Origin: Candidatus Berkiella aquae
Lineage (GTDB): Bacteria > Pseudomonadota > Gammaproteobacteria > Berkiellales > Berkiellaceae
Direction: 5' to 3'
DNA: 64,000 nucleotides
Assembly: GCF_001431295.2 (NCBI RefSeq)
Contig: NZ_LKAJ02000001.1
Location: forward strand, 2,108,001 to 2,172,000
Positions within the stretch are counted from its first letter, which is position 1. Every line of letters starts with the position of its first letter. A program made the position numbers and the translations under genes. The notes beneath the pieces were generated by a model. That model saw only the letters and a program-made list of their open reading frames with translations. It ran no database searches and was not told the DNA's origin. Of the stretch, positions 1-8,289 are shown in pieces.

Positions 1-33
1 TTACGGAACTCTGTAAGATAAATACTCAGATGG

Positions 34-100
34 ATTGCCACGCAAAAGACGTTATGGCTTATCATTTTTTTACGTTTTCCCCGCGTCTTTTGCTCGCAAT
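34..100. repeat. Dispersed palindromic intergenic element
   Basis: Positions 34-51 and 84-100 form a near-perfect inverted repeat; read on the minus strand the right arm begins ATTGCGAGCAAAAGACG. Elements beginning CGTCATTGCGAG are common intergenic palindromes in Legionellales and Rickettsiales genomes (recalled, not searched). The 14-mer GTATACCGATGACC just beyond it (119-132) recurs at 3123-3136, again directly after a gene end. No gene is visible before position 161. Confidence 0.55.
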
Positions 101-160
101 GACGAAAAAATTTCGTGGGTATACCGATGACCTTTCTTACTTAACGCAATCTAACTCCTT

Positions 161-832
161 TTATTTTTGTACTCTTACTTTCGTACTTCCAGTATCTACA
201 AAATTTTCATTCAACCATTTCGCATCATCCGTAAAAAGACGCACGCACCCGTGACTGGCATGAAATCCTGGTACGGTCGGCGAACCATGCATCGCATAAG
301 GACCTTTAAAATGCATACAATATGGCATTGGCGCGCCACCTCTGGGTATTGGATATTTGCTTGAAACACAGCCATTCCCTTGTTTTCGATAAAAAGTAAA
401 CGTTCCTGTGATAGTGGAAGATGATTTCCCTCCTGATATGGGCCCCCACTTCACTAATGTTCCATCTGAATCATAAGCCGCCCAAGCTAAATCACTTAAA
501 TCAACCTTAATAAGCTCTTCACCGTTCGTTGCCGTATTTTGTGGAAAAGGCGAATATTTTAAAAATTCGACAGAATCAATGGATTTATCTTTGGGAACCG
601 CAATGATTAATCCTGGACGAACCTGGATATTCATCCTATTGATCTTTTTTACAAAGCTGCGATTCTCTGGATCTGGGAACATTGATTCCCAAGTTTCCCC
701 CTTTTTCACCTTATAACAATCATAAAGCTCTGAATTAGTACAAATAGTTTTGGCATATTCTGCATGTATTATAGGAGAGAATAAAGATAAGCTAATGACA
801 GTTAACGTACCAAAGGTAAGAATTGCTTTCAT
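161..832 (-). CDS. Secreted L,D-transpeptidase (YkuD family)
   Basis: The 223-residue product has an N-terminal signal peptide ending near IIHA-E, a short middle region with LysM-like features (YKVKKGETWESMF), and a C-terminal YkuD catalytic domain. The signature HGSPTVPGFHASHGCVR is complete: His182, His194 and the nucleophile Cys196. Such enzymes act in the periplasm, forming 3-3 peptidoglycan cross-links or attaching lipoproteins to the wall. The ATG at 832 is preceded by AGAGGGAAAT, a good ribosome binding site. It is monocistronic as far as can be seen. The exact substrate, cross-linking or anchoring, cannot be told from sequence. Confidence 0.9.
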   Translation of the reverse strand: MKAILTFGTLTVISLSLFSPIIHAEYAKTICTNSELYDCYKVKKGETWESMFPDPENRSFVKKINRMNIQVRPGLIIAVPKDKSIDSVEFLKYSPFPQNTATNGEELIKVDLSDLAWAAYDSDGTLVKWGPISGGKSSSTITGTFTFYRKQGNGCVSSKYPIPRGGAPMPYCMHFKGPYAMHGSPTVPGFHASHGCVRLFTDDAKWLNENFVDTGSTKVRVQK

Positions 833-988
833 ATTTCCCTCTTTTTTCTTAATGGTGCAGGTATGACCATTCGATAAAAAAGAGAGTTCCCTTTCTGTTG
901 AGAGTTTATCCCAAATACCTGTTCATTATTTCAGGTGGCGGATAACTGAATGACTTATATGATCATCTAAATACCCGCCGTCTATCCT

Positions 989-1909
989 TTAAACTTGATA
1001 AGTTATTATATTATCTACAGACACATCATTTTTAGCCGATGAAGATTTTTCTAATTTTTTCATCAATCTATATTTTTTCATTAGCGACTCATGCATTGTT
1101 TTTGGCACAGAATAAATTTCAATAAAAAATCTTCTAAATGATTCGTTATTTTCAAGGGCAGAAGCCGTAACAAAAAAATCATTTTCTGTTAGATTTTTAT
1201 TTTCTTTTAACAGCCAATAATGAACGAAGGTATCAAACGTAGCATCATATAATTTATCAAGTTCTTTTGAATACTTTTTAAGTTCAGGATGTAAATCTAT
1301 CATCATTGATATTTCTTCTGTTTTTCTATTTTGTGCCCATTTGTCATAAGCAACAACAGAATTTCCTTTTAATCCATCCATTAGCATGAGCATTTTTAAT
1401 ACGTTATCATCTTTGTATTTTTTTCCAAAATGATTATGCTTCAAGTATTTTGGCGGCCGGTGTGTTTTGCCGTTCGCATAATCTTTCAATAACTTAATAT
1501 TTTTGCCAAACCGTTGTTTTTCTTCTTTCCCTCTATTCTCACCAGAAAGAAACATTTTATAATAAGCATTGAAACATCTATTTATCGAGGAGTTTTCAAA
1601 ATGCTTGGTGATTGTTCTTAATTCTTCATCGCTGTAGTTTTCTATCAGCGCCTTCGCTACTTCTTTTCTAATATCATCAACGTATACCTCTTTCACTATA
1701 TCCATAAATTCAATAACAGATTTTTTTTCATCTTGGGAACTTGTCATTGATGATGCTGATTGTATGATAACTTCTATAGCAAGGTTATCTAGATTTACTT
1801 TTTCAACAAGCTGCTCAGCAATTGCTAATGAATCATATCTGCTTGCATATGCACTTAAAGTAAAAACCAGGAATATGAACATCGATAATAACTTAGTCAA
1901 TTTTTTCAT
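989..1909 (-). CDS. Secreted hypothetical protein, DUF2059-like
   Basis: The 306-residue protein starts with a clear signal peptide (KLLSMFIFLVFTLSAYA, cut likely before SRYDS). Residues about 30-130 are helical and contain the pattern YSDEELRTITKHFENS, which resembles the DUF2059 core (Y-[ST]-x-E-E-L ... F-[YF]-x-[ST]). The remainder is charged and helical without a recognised domain. The function of DUF2059 proteins is unknown; most are periplasmic. The ribosome binding site upstream of ATG 1909 is weak. Flanks are intergenic, so no operon partner is evident. Between this gene and 2125 there is only a short direct duplication (ATACTGATAA twice near 1970-1990). Confidence 0.7.
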   Translation of the reverse strand: MKKLTKLLSMFIFLVFTLSAYASRYDSLAIAEQLVEKVNLDNLAIEVIIQSASSMTSSQDEKKSVIEFMDIVKEVYVDDIRKEVAKALIENYSDEELRTITKHFENSSINRCFNAYYKMFLSGENRGKEEKQRFGKNIKLLKDYANGKTHRPPKYLKHNHFGKKYKDDNVLKMLMLMDGLKGNSVVAYDKWAQNRKTEEISMMIDLHPELKKYSKELDKLYDATFDTFVHYWLLKENKNLTENDFFVTASALENNESFRRFFIEIYSVPKTMHESLMKKYRLMKKLEKSSSAKNDVSVDNIITYQV

Positions 1910-2124
1910 TTTAACGACTCAATAAAAAATGAAATATTTTAATTACCATGCTCATCAAACGCAAAGAAATACTGATAAATACTGATAAATTCAGAATATT
2001 TTATTATGGATCAGATATTCATCGTAATGCCTATTCTAATGTGCCATTACAGTGCTCTCTTGTCATACAAACGAGAATATTGCGAAAAATTCTAATAAGT
2101 TGATCACCTGTCTAGTGTTGCTAT

Positions 2125-3120
2125 TTGTTCGCTAGTTTGTATAATGCCTTTCTTTTGAATAGCAACTTAGGTTTTGTTATGGAAGAATCCGCTATTATTT
2201 CTATTTTATGTGAAGCATCAACCTTTCCACCCATAGCAGTCACCAACTCTCAAGCACTGATTACTGAGCCCCTTGTAGTAGATTCCTCGCATCATCCTGA
2301 TGCAATCAACGCTTTGTCTTCCATTATTGATGAATCGTTAGATAACCAAGCGTTCAATGTGCAACCAACATTCTCTCAACAAGAGAATGAATTTTTGGAT
2401 CTTATAGCGGATTTAATGCCAAATCTATTTGAGCCTCAGATGGCAACTAAAGAAACTGATGCAACAATCCTTGAAGAAGAAAATATTCTTGCTGAAAAAA
2501 TCATATCTTCGCAAGATTGTAATGAAGCATCGTACGCTCAACATGACAATGAATGTCAAATTGATGCAGAGCCACCTAGTGTTGGAAATAGTTTATATGG
2601 CACCCCCTGTTCAACAGAGGATGTTAAAAGACTGATAGCTGAAACGAAACATTACAGTGACTTTGAAAAGATTGAAGCGGTCAACAACTTTTTTAATCTG
2701 ATGCCTTATTATTCTGATCTCGATCACTGGGGTGTTGAAGATTATTGGGCAACACCGCATGAATTCATTCAGTCAGGAGGCGGCGATTGCGAAGATTATG
2801 CCCTTGCTAAATTTCATACATTGATAGAAATGGGAATACCAGAAGACAAACTATTTCTTACTTATGTCTTTGCACCTACAGCTCATATGGTTTTAAGCTT
2901 TTATCCAACCCCAAACAGTAGTCCACTGATATTAGACAATTGTTCAGATCGTATACTGCCATTAAACAATTTACCCTATGAACCCGTCTTTAGTATTAAC
3001 AGTTTAGGAATTTGGAATACGAATTCTTGGGGCTTACATTCAAGGTATTCTGATGCAAATTACTCAATACAATGGAAAGAATATCAAACAAGACTCAAAG
3101 TTGAGAGTATGAGGGGTTAG
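2125..3120 (+). CDS. LapG-like transglutaminase-fold cysteine protease, no clear signal peptide
   Basis: The C-terminal half (about residues 170-310) matches the bacterial transglutaminase-like cysteine protease family (Peptidase C93, which includes LapG). It has the DYWATPHEFIQSGGGDCEDY block with Cys222, followed by His254 (AHMVL) and Asp271 (LILDN), the expected Cys-His-Asp triad. LapG is periplasmic and cleaves the adhesin LapA. This protein instead has about 150 acidic, low-complexity N-terminal residues and no convincing secretion signal, so a cytosolic or host-injected role is possible. The reading frame opens with TTG at 2125; ATG at 2179 is an alternative start. Neither has a strong ribosome binding site. 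It is followed by an ankyrin gene on the same strand. Confidence 0.75.
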   Translation: MFASLYNAFLLNSNLGFVMEESAIISILCEASTFPPIAVTNSQALITEPLVVDSSHHPDAINALSSIIDESLDNQAFNVQPTFSQQENEFLDLIADLMPNLFEPQMATKETDATILEEENILAEKIISSQDCNEASYAQHDNECQIDAEPPSVGNSLYGTPCSTEDVKRLIAETKHYSDFEKIEAVNNFFNLMPYYSDLDHWGVEDYWATPHEFIQSGGGDCEDYALAKFHTLIEMGIPEDKLFLTYVFAPTAHMVLSFYPTPNSSPLILDNCSDRILPLNNLPYEPVFSINSLGIWNTNSWGLHSRYSDANYSIQWKEYQTRLKVESMRG

Positions 3121-3269
3121 GCGTATACCGATGACCCTACTTAGATTAAATGAAGTGCAATAAAATCATCTTTGACTAACCAATTTTACTAAGCATTTTT
3201 CTTATTACCTCTCTTGTCATATTTAGATAACATCATTTCAATGAATGTTCATCCAAGATAAGAAGCAAT

Positions 3270-4169
3270 ATGATTTTAGGCACAAGCACAAACACCACAA
3301 AAGATGCTAATACAATCGCTTTTTTTAAAATAATCCAAGAGCCTCTAACCAATGAAAGCACAGAGGCATTACAGCAATTAATTGTCGAAGGCATTCATCT
3401 TCATGCCAACGATAGTCACGGCTATACCCCACTTGAACGAGCAAGACAGATTGATAACATTGCTATCGTTCAACGATTACTCGATGCTTGGATAATGAGT
3501 AATGCACAAAATCATAACAGTACCCCTCTACATTGGGCAATACAACATTTCCCTCAAATGGTTCCATGGCTTTTAGAGAGAAGAATAAACATTGATGCTC
3601 AAGATAATCAGGGCAATACTGCGTTGCACGAAGCGATGCTACAAAATAGCACTGATATTGCTCAATTATTGCTAGAGAAAGGCGCAATCATTAATATTCT
3701 AAACAAGCTGGGTAAAAGCCCTCTCATGATTGCGATAGGTACTTACTTTCATCAACCTGACGATTTACAGAAAATAATGTTAACTATCCTAAATAAAATT
3801 ATTAAAGCTGATAGATTTAAATATTTGCAGGAAGATCTTGGCACAGATTGGAAATCGGTACCAACATTAGAAGCAACAGCATCCAAAATATTGACGACCA
3901 ATCCGAAGCATATCGTTTCCCTATTTGCAATTATTGAACACCACCATTTTAACGCAACGAAGCTAACACCTCCTTTATTAACTGAACGACTATTATGTTT
4001 TTTAGACACTCCCACAGAGGCTATCGATGAACCTTTATCGTCTTCTACTTGTTTGCTAACAAGCGCATCAACAAATTCCTCGACAAGTACGCAAATCCAT
4101 GATTTAAGCACTCAAGTCGCTAATATGGATATTTTCTCATTTAGACGACCTTATATGCGCATAGGATAA
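3270..4169 (+). CDS. Ankyrin-repeat protein
   Basis: The 299-residue protein contains about four ankyrin repeats between residues 20 and 165, recognisable by TPLERA, TPLHWAI, TALHEAM and SPLMIAI at about 33-residue spacing, each followed by LL-containing second helices. The C-terminal 120 residues show no known domain and end in a Ser/Thr-rich tail. Ankyrin proteins in Legionellales are often Dot/Icm-secreted and bind host proteins; that role here is inference. A strong hairpin terminator follows immediately. The neighbouring LapG-like gene on the same strand is 150 bp upstream. Confidence 0.85.
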   Translation: MILGTSTNTTKDANTIAFFKIIQEPLTNESTEALQQLIVEGIHLHANDSHGYTPLERARQIDNIAIVQRLLDAWIMSNAQNHNSTPLHWAIQHFPQMVPWLLERRINIDAQDNQGNTALHEAMLQNSTDIAQLLLEKGAIINILNKLGKSPLMIAIGTYFHQPDDLQKIMLTILNKIIKADRFKYLQEDLGTDWKSVPTLEATASKILTTNPKHIVSLFAIIEHHHFNATKLTPPLLTERLLCFLDTPTEAIDEPLSSSTCLLTSASTNSSTSTQIHDLSTQVANMDIFSFRRPYMRIG

Positions 4170-4179
4170 ACCTTATAAG

Positions 4180-4203
4180 GGGGCAGGTATACCTGCCCCT
4201 TTT
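4180..4203 (+). terminator. Rho-independent terminator of the ankyrin gene
   Basis: A perfect 20-bp palindrome (GGGGCAGGTATACCTGCCCC, 4180-4199) is followed by TTTT. It lies 10 bp after the ankyrin stop codon and between convergent genes. Confidence 0.8.
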
Positions 4204-4211
4204 CACTAAAA

Positions 4212-5996
4212 TTAGATCACCAAACTATTTCTAAATTTTTCAAACAAAACGGACATTCTATCAGCTTGATTAGGCTCACTTCCTTTTTGCCCAACAGCAC
4301 CAAGTGCGGGTAAATAGGTTTTCGATTTGTCCAATATCTCTGAGGTAGATTCTACGACGGGTTGCAAACTTGTTGTTGCAAATTGAAAAGTGCGGCCATT
4401 AAACGTAAAAGGCACATCCGCTTCTAATGTAAATTCGTCTGGAATAGCTAAGGTTCCTTCATATACAGAAAATAAACGCTGCACCTCTTTTTGAATAAAT
4501 TTAGCAAGAATACGTGGTCGACGTAATTTTTCTAAGTGCGCTTTAACATCATCAAAGTCTTCAATTTTTTCTAGATGGGTATGATGAACACCTGACTGCA
4601 CGGCCCATTGTTCAAGCATCGTTCTGTTATAAGTTCCAAACCCCATCGAAAACACACTGGGTACTTTATTCGCGCCTTCAGAGTGAAGTTTCTGCATATT
4701 TTCTTTGTATTCCTGCAGGAAAGCTTCATCTTCCTTTTGAGCGCGTTCTAAATCCGCATATCTATCAAATAGATTCTCATCGTTAAACCCATCCGTGAAG
4801 ACAATGACAGATTCAGTATATCCTTGATATTGATCAGACGTTAACTCATGTAATTCAGTACGAACGGTTTCATATAAGCGGGTACATCCACCAACCTGTA
4901 ATGTTTTTAGATGTGTAAAAATGTTATCTAAATCTTCTTGAGCATTATCGGTTAATAAAAATTCTTTAACTTGACTTTTGCTGCCAAAATCAACCACACG
5001 AAGAATATCGCCTTTTGAACAACTTGAAATATATTCTTGAAGAAAAGCTTTTACGCGTTCAATAAGTTCGGGAAAATCTTCTTCCATGCTCGTACTACGA
5101 TCAAGAATGAGTGATAATAAATTATTTGGTTTAACGAGACTATCTTTAGGTAAACAAATCGGAGTAGCTCGATTATTCTTTATTTGCAGAATAAAGCCTT
5201 CTTCAAAAATATCAATTAAATAAGATAACAAAGTTCGCCTATCAAATGACATTTTCCATTTTTTAGATAGTTGTTTCTCTTGAGGCAGTTCCTCCATCCT
5301 TAATTCAGGTACAGGAGGAAAAATGAGGTCGATCAATGCTCCATAGCGGATTACAATCTCATGTTGACCTATCTTTGGATTAGCTTCAATTTTGAAAATA
5401 TCTTCAAATTCTGGCTCTAATTTCAGGCTAGATTGATGAGCTTTATTAAGCCCGAGTTTAGGCCCTTCTAGAAAAGCCTTTTTCATGCCGTGAATACCAC
5501 CGCCAACCATTGCTGCTGTTAAAATTTCAAGTTGACCTTTTGCAATAGTCTCAAAACCTGAACCATCATCGATAGGGATCCGTATTACTTTCGTGCATTT
5601 ATTGTCATGACTTGACAATTCTTCTTGGGTTAAACCTGTTTTGCTCAGAACTCTGAATAAATCATCTGAAAAAATTCGATTCAAAATATCCAAACCTGTC
5701 ATGCGCGAAAAATCTATTTTTGGATTGATGCCAACAATCGGTTTGGGGGAAGAAAATTCTACTATTTCATTGATAACATATTTTAAACTTCGACGAGCAA
5801 CATCTGGGGTACTTAAGGTTTGATGGATTGCTAATAAGAGCATAAGATCTGAACTCATAATCTCAATCATTTGCTCATTGACTTGAACCTCAAAATCACC
5901 CATCGTTTTTCCTAATTCAGGCAAAAACGCATCAAATAATATTTTCAAAGCTTTTTGATCATCAATATGAGTTGAAGCAACACCCTTAACTGCCAT
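4212..5996 (-). CDS. VWA-domain protein with intact MIDAS
   Basis: A von Willebrand A domain lies at about residues 290-480. It has the metal-ion-dependent adhesion site DxSxS (LDRSTSM, about residue 298), the Thr of GGCTRLYE and the Asp of FTDGFND. The N-terminal 270 residues and C-terminal 110 residues are not recognised. There is no signal peptide, so a cytoplasmic or translocated location is likely. The frame is open to a TTG at 6056 and an ATG at 6044, but I choose ATG 5996 (protein MAVKGV) because TAAGGA sits 8 bp upstream; the outer starts lack a ribosome binding site. The product has 594 residues. The partner cannot be deduced; neighbours are accessory genes. Confidence 0.75.
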   Translation of the reverse strand: MAVKGVASTHIDDQKALKILFDAFLPELGKTMGDFEVQVNEQMIEIMSSDLMLLLAIHQTLSTPDVARRSLKYVINEIVEFSSPKPIVGINPKIDFSRMTGLDILNRIFSDDLFRVLSKTGLTQEELSSHDNKCTKVIRIPIDDGSGFETIAKGQLEILTAAMVGGGIHGMKKAFLEGPKLGLNKAHQSSLKLEPEFEDIFKIEANPKIGQHEIVIRYGALIDLIFPPVPELRMEELPQEKQLSKKWKMSFDRRTLLSYLIDIFEEGFILQIKNNRATPICLPKDSLVKPNNLLSLILDRSTSMEEDFPELIERVKAFLQEYISSCSKGDILRVVDFGSKSQVKEFLLTDNAQEDLDNIFTHLKTLQVGGCTRLYETVRTELHELTSDQYQGYTESVIVFTDGFNDENLFDRYADLERAQKEDEAFLQEYKENMQKLHSEGANKVPSVFSMGFGTYNRTMLEQWAVQSGVHHTHLEKIEDFDDVKAHLEKLRRPRILAKFIQKEVQRLFSVYEGTLAIPDEFTLEADVPFTFNGRTFQFATTSLQPVVESTSEILDKSKTYLPALGAVGQKGSEPNQADRMSVLFEKFRNSLVI

Positions 5997-6082
5997 CGTG
6001 TTTTTCCTTACATTATTTATGGTAAGAGAATTTAACTTATCCATGTTAAAAAGCAATCAATTTTAAAAATAAATAAAGATAA

Positions 6083-6133
6083 TGTGTAGTTACATATAAA
6101 TTGGATTTCCATCTATAGAAGTGTAACTACACA
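6083..6133. repeat. 12-bp inverted repeat TGTGTAGTTACA / TGTAACTACACA
   Basis: Positions 6083-6094 and 6122-6133 are exact inverted repeats separated by 27 bp, upstream of the GNAT gene. An 11-bp copy (GTGTAGTTACA) occurs again at 8239-8249. It could be an operator, a hairpin, or terminal repeats of a small element. Confidence 0.6.
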
Positions 6134-6150
6134 GCTATGGAAAGGTTATA

Positions 6151-6209
6151 ATAGTGGTGCAAAACGTTTTTATGAAAGACACGGATTTTTAGCAATCGAT
6201 TTTGATAAT
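6151..6209 (+). pseudogene. Fragment duplicating the 3' part of the adjacent GNAT gene
   Basis: This 59-nt stretch matches 6578-6636 at 56 of 59 positions, so it encodes the same C-terminal acetyltransferase segment (GAKRFYERHGFLAIDFD) with a single amino-acid change, K to R in YEKHG. It lies just before the start of the intact gene and in a different frame from it. It is best read as the remnant of a deleted upstream paralogue or of an aberrant tandem duplication. Confidence 0.75.
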
Positions 6210-6216
6210 AGAAACC

Positions 6217-6690
6217 ATGCAGGCACCCATGACAAAAGCGCTTTTAAGATATGCAACCACCGATGATATCCATGATATTGCTAAGGTATATTTGAGATCC
6301 CGAAAAGAATTGGTTGCCTTTGCTCCTTTAGCACACTCAGATGACAACATTCATGAATGGGTTCGTAATACACTGCTTCCCAATGAACAGGTCATTGTTG
6401 CCGAAAAAAATGTCATCATCATTGGAATGATGTCTTTAACTAGTGAAGATGAAAAAAAATGGATTAAGCAACTCTATATTCATCCTGATTCAGTTGGTCA
6501 AGGTGTCGGCACATTAATGATAAAAAAAGCAAAATCCATTTTAGGTTCTCCAATTTACCTCTATACGTTTGAGAAAAATATTGGTGCAAAACGTTTTTAT
6601 GAAAAACACGGATTTTTAGCAATCGATTTTGATGATGGCTCGGGCAATGAAGAACATTGCCCCGCTATACTCTATAGATGGATAGAATAA
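6217..6690 (+). CDS. GNAT-family N-acetyltransferase
   Basis: The protein of about 157 residues has the GNAT fold signature: motif A with the acetyl-CoA P-loop QLYIHPDSVGQGVGTLMI (Q-x-x-G-x-G/A) in the middle, and motif B (NIGAKRFYEKHGF) near the C-terminus. The substrate is unknown. The frame extends back to a TTG at 6202, but that codon lies inside the duplicated gene fragment; ATG 6217 or ATG 6229 (MTKALLRYAT) is the more likely start. The start region abuts the 59-nt duplicated fragment, so the promoter has probably been rearranged. Confidence 0.85.
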   Translation: MQAPMTKALLRYATTDDIHDIAKVYLRSRKELVAFAPLAHSDDNIHEWVRNTLLPNEQVIVAEKNVIIIGMMSLTSEDEKKWIKQLYIHPDSVGQGVGTLMIKKAKSILGSPIYLYTFEKNIGAKRFYEKHGFLAIDFDDGSGNEEHCPAILYRWIE

Positions 6691-6782
6691 CTGGTGTATA
6701 AATAAGACATAAGATTGTTGTAAATGATTAACTTAATCGAGAGACGCCAAACCCGTCTCTCGAATAGAATCTTGGATAAGTT

Positions 6783-7067
6783 TTATATTGAATCCGCAAT
6801 ATCATTCGGATAAAAAATATAAGTGGCTGGAACATCGAAATAAGCCAGAGCAGTTTCACAATATATACAAGCTAAAAATCCGATACCAGCTCCTAATGCT
6901 AAGTAAGGGCTCGTAACACCTATCCCATAGGCAATCAATAAAGTGGGTGGTACTACCAATAAAGAGGTTAAGGCACCTTCTTTGACAGCAATATCTAAAT
7001 GATTGTAACCAGGATTGTTTATACCGCCAGCGATTTCCTTGATTTCATTTGCACTCAGTATTTTCAT
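6783..7067 (-). CDS. Double-glycine leader peptide, bacteriocin-like
   Basis: The 94-residue product begins MKILSANEIKEIAGG, a textbook double-glycine leader (L-S-x-x-E-I-x-x-I-x-G-G) as used by class II bacteriocins and microcins exported by C39-peptidase ABC transporters. The presumed mature part of about 79 residues is hydrophobic with glycine-rich helical stretches (AYGIGV, ALGAGIGFLACIYC). The frame is open to 7115, but ATG 7067 has GAGGT 6-8 bp upstream and makes the leader N-terminal. Two more leader-type genes lie within 4 kb. No maturation/export ABC transporter is in the window, so it must be encoded elsewhere if the peptide is exported. Activity is inferred, not shown. Confidence 0.7.
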   Translation of the reverse strand: MKILSANEIKEIAGGINNPGYNHLDIAVKEGALTSLLVVPPTLLIAYGIGVTSPYLALGAGIGFLACIYCETALAYFDVPATYIFYPNDIADSI

Positions 7068-7177
7068 TTTTACCTCTATTAATAATGTGCTGTGTTCGTA
7101 AGCTGAAGTGGCCATAAATAAGAAAGAGCTACGTCATCATCAAAACAGCCTGTCCTTCGCTAATATACTTAGGCACT

Positions 7178-8119
7178 TTAAGCTTCTTGTGGCATGAGAA
7201 TTTTATTCACCATATTAGCATCAGGTTTCATTAATTGAAGAAATTTGCTTTTATTCAAATCATCTTTAACTGCTCTGGCTGCTCCTTGAAAATCACGAAA
7301 TAAAGTTGAAGCTGATATAAAATGCGATTCACATAATTCCAACAATTTTACAGCCTCCATGACAGGAACTGTTACTTTCTTTATGTAATTGTCAGGTAAC
7401 ATTCTCGGAAATTCATCATGAAATCTACTTCCATTAAAAGGTTTATTAACTTCTGCCGATTGCCTAAGGAGAGTAAAACATCCTTCTTGATTCGCAATAT
7501 TTTTGTTATAACCACTTGGAACTCTAACTATTTCCAATGCAGGAAAATGAATTTTATTCTCAATATTTAAAATCCAAACAGCTAATCTTTTCTTTTTCAA
7601 TTCATCAAAATTGCCAGGGCTGGTAATTTTGTTAATGTTATCTATAGCATCTGAAGCAGCAAAATAAATTGCAACATATGAATATTTGCTCCAATCAAGA
7701 AGTTTCGTAGGTAATCCATAATGTTGAGCTATCGCCATTAACTCATAGAGATCAGGATGAGGCCACAGGTAAGCATTATGTAGATAATTATTTAACATTC
7801 TACTAGAGTTAAAATGGATTTCTCTGAATTGATGTGAATCACCCGGCAAGGGAATGCCTATTTTGTCGCAGTATTCCAAGAATTTTCTAAAACTATCAAG
7901 CTCTGAAGATATTTGCTGATAAGCAGTAGGGATCTTCGAATTAAATTCAATTATAGGATTGTTATGCTCTCTAAATACAGAGGGTTCAAGCGGCCAGCCG
8001 GCATCTCTTTGTCCTCTGTATATTAAATTATAAGGTTCTGGAAACATTGGTTTAGTAGGAGATAATATATCCCAAAATTCTTCTGCTTTATCTACGTTAA
8101 TTTCCTGCACTGAATTCAT
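7178..8119 (-). CDS. FRG-domain protein
   Basis: The 313-residue protein carries an FRG domain, named after its F/Y-R-G motif: YRGQRDAGWPLEPSVFR at residues 34-50 and the second conserved block AQHYGLPTKLLDW at 131-143, followed by YVAIYFAASDA. FRG proteins are widespread in accessory regions, phages and defence islands; the biochemical activity is not established. It lies 110 bp upstream of the leader-peptide gene on the same strand and could be co-transcribed with it. ATG 8119 is preceded by the weak site GAGATAGAAA. Confidence 0.85.
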   Translation of the reverse strand: MNSVQEINVDKAEEFWDILSPTKPMFPEPYNLIYRGQRDAGWPLEPSVFREHNNPIIEFNSKIPTAYQQISSELDSFRKFLEYCDKIGIPLPGDSHQFREIHFNSSRMLNNYLHNAYLWPHPDLYELMAIAQHYGLPTKLLDWSKYSYVAIYFAASDAIDNINKITSPGNFDELKKKRLAVWILNIENKIHFPALEIVRVPSGYNKNIANQEGCFTLLRQSAEVNKPFNGSRFHDEFPRMLPDNYIKKVTVPVMEAVKLLELCESHFISASTLFRDFQGAARAVKDDLNKSKFLQLMKPDANMVNKILMPQEA

Positions 8120-8289
8120 TTTCTATCTCGTGTAAAGCTCTAGAGCACTAAAAAACTTCTTAGTAAATACGTGCCCATACTGTTTTGCATAAGTAAACAA
8201 CTTGTTTTTGTCAAACTCATTGGCTTGCACAAATAATAGTGTAGTTACATAAAAGGTTTTATTTTTAACCCTGCTAGAAGAAAAAAGGA

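Noticed and set aside
1967..1990. Direct duplication ATACTGATAA
   Set aside because: Only two short AT-rich copies; likely replication slippage without function.
3752..4111. 119-residue minus-strand ORF
   Set aside because: It is antisense to the C-terminal part of the ankyrin gene and carries no signal or domain.
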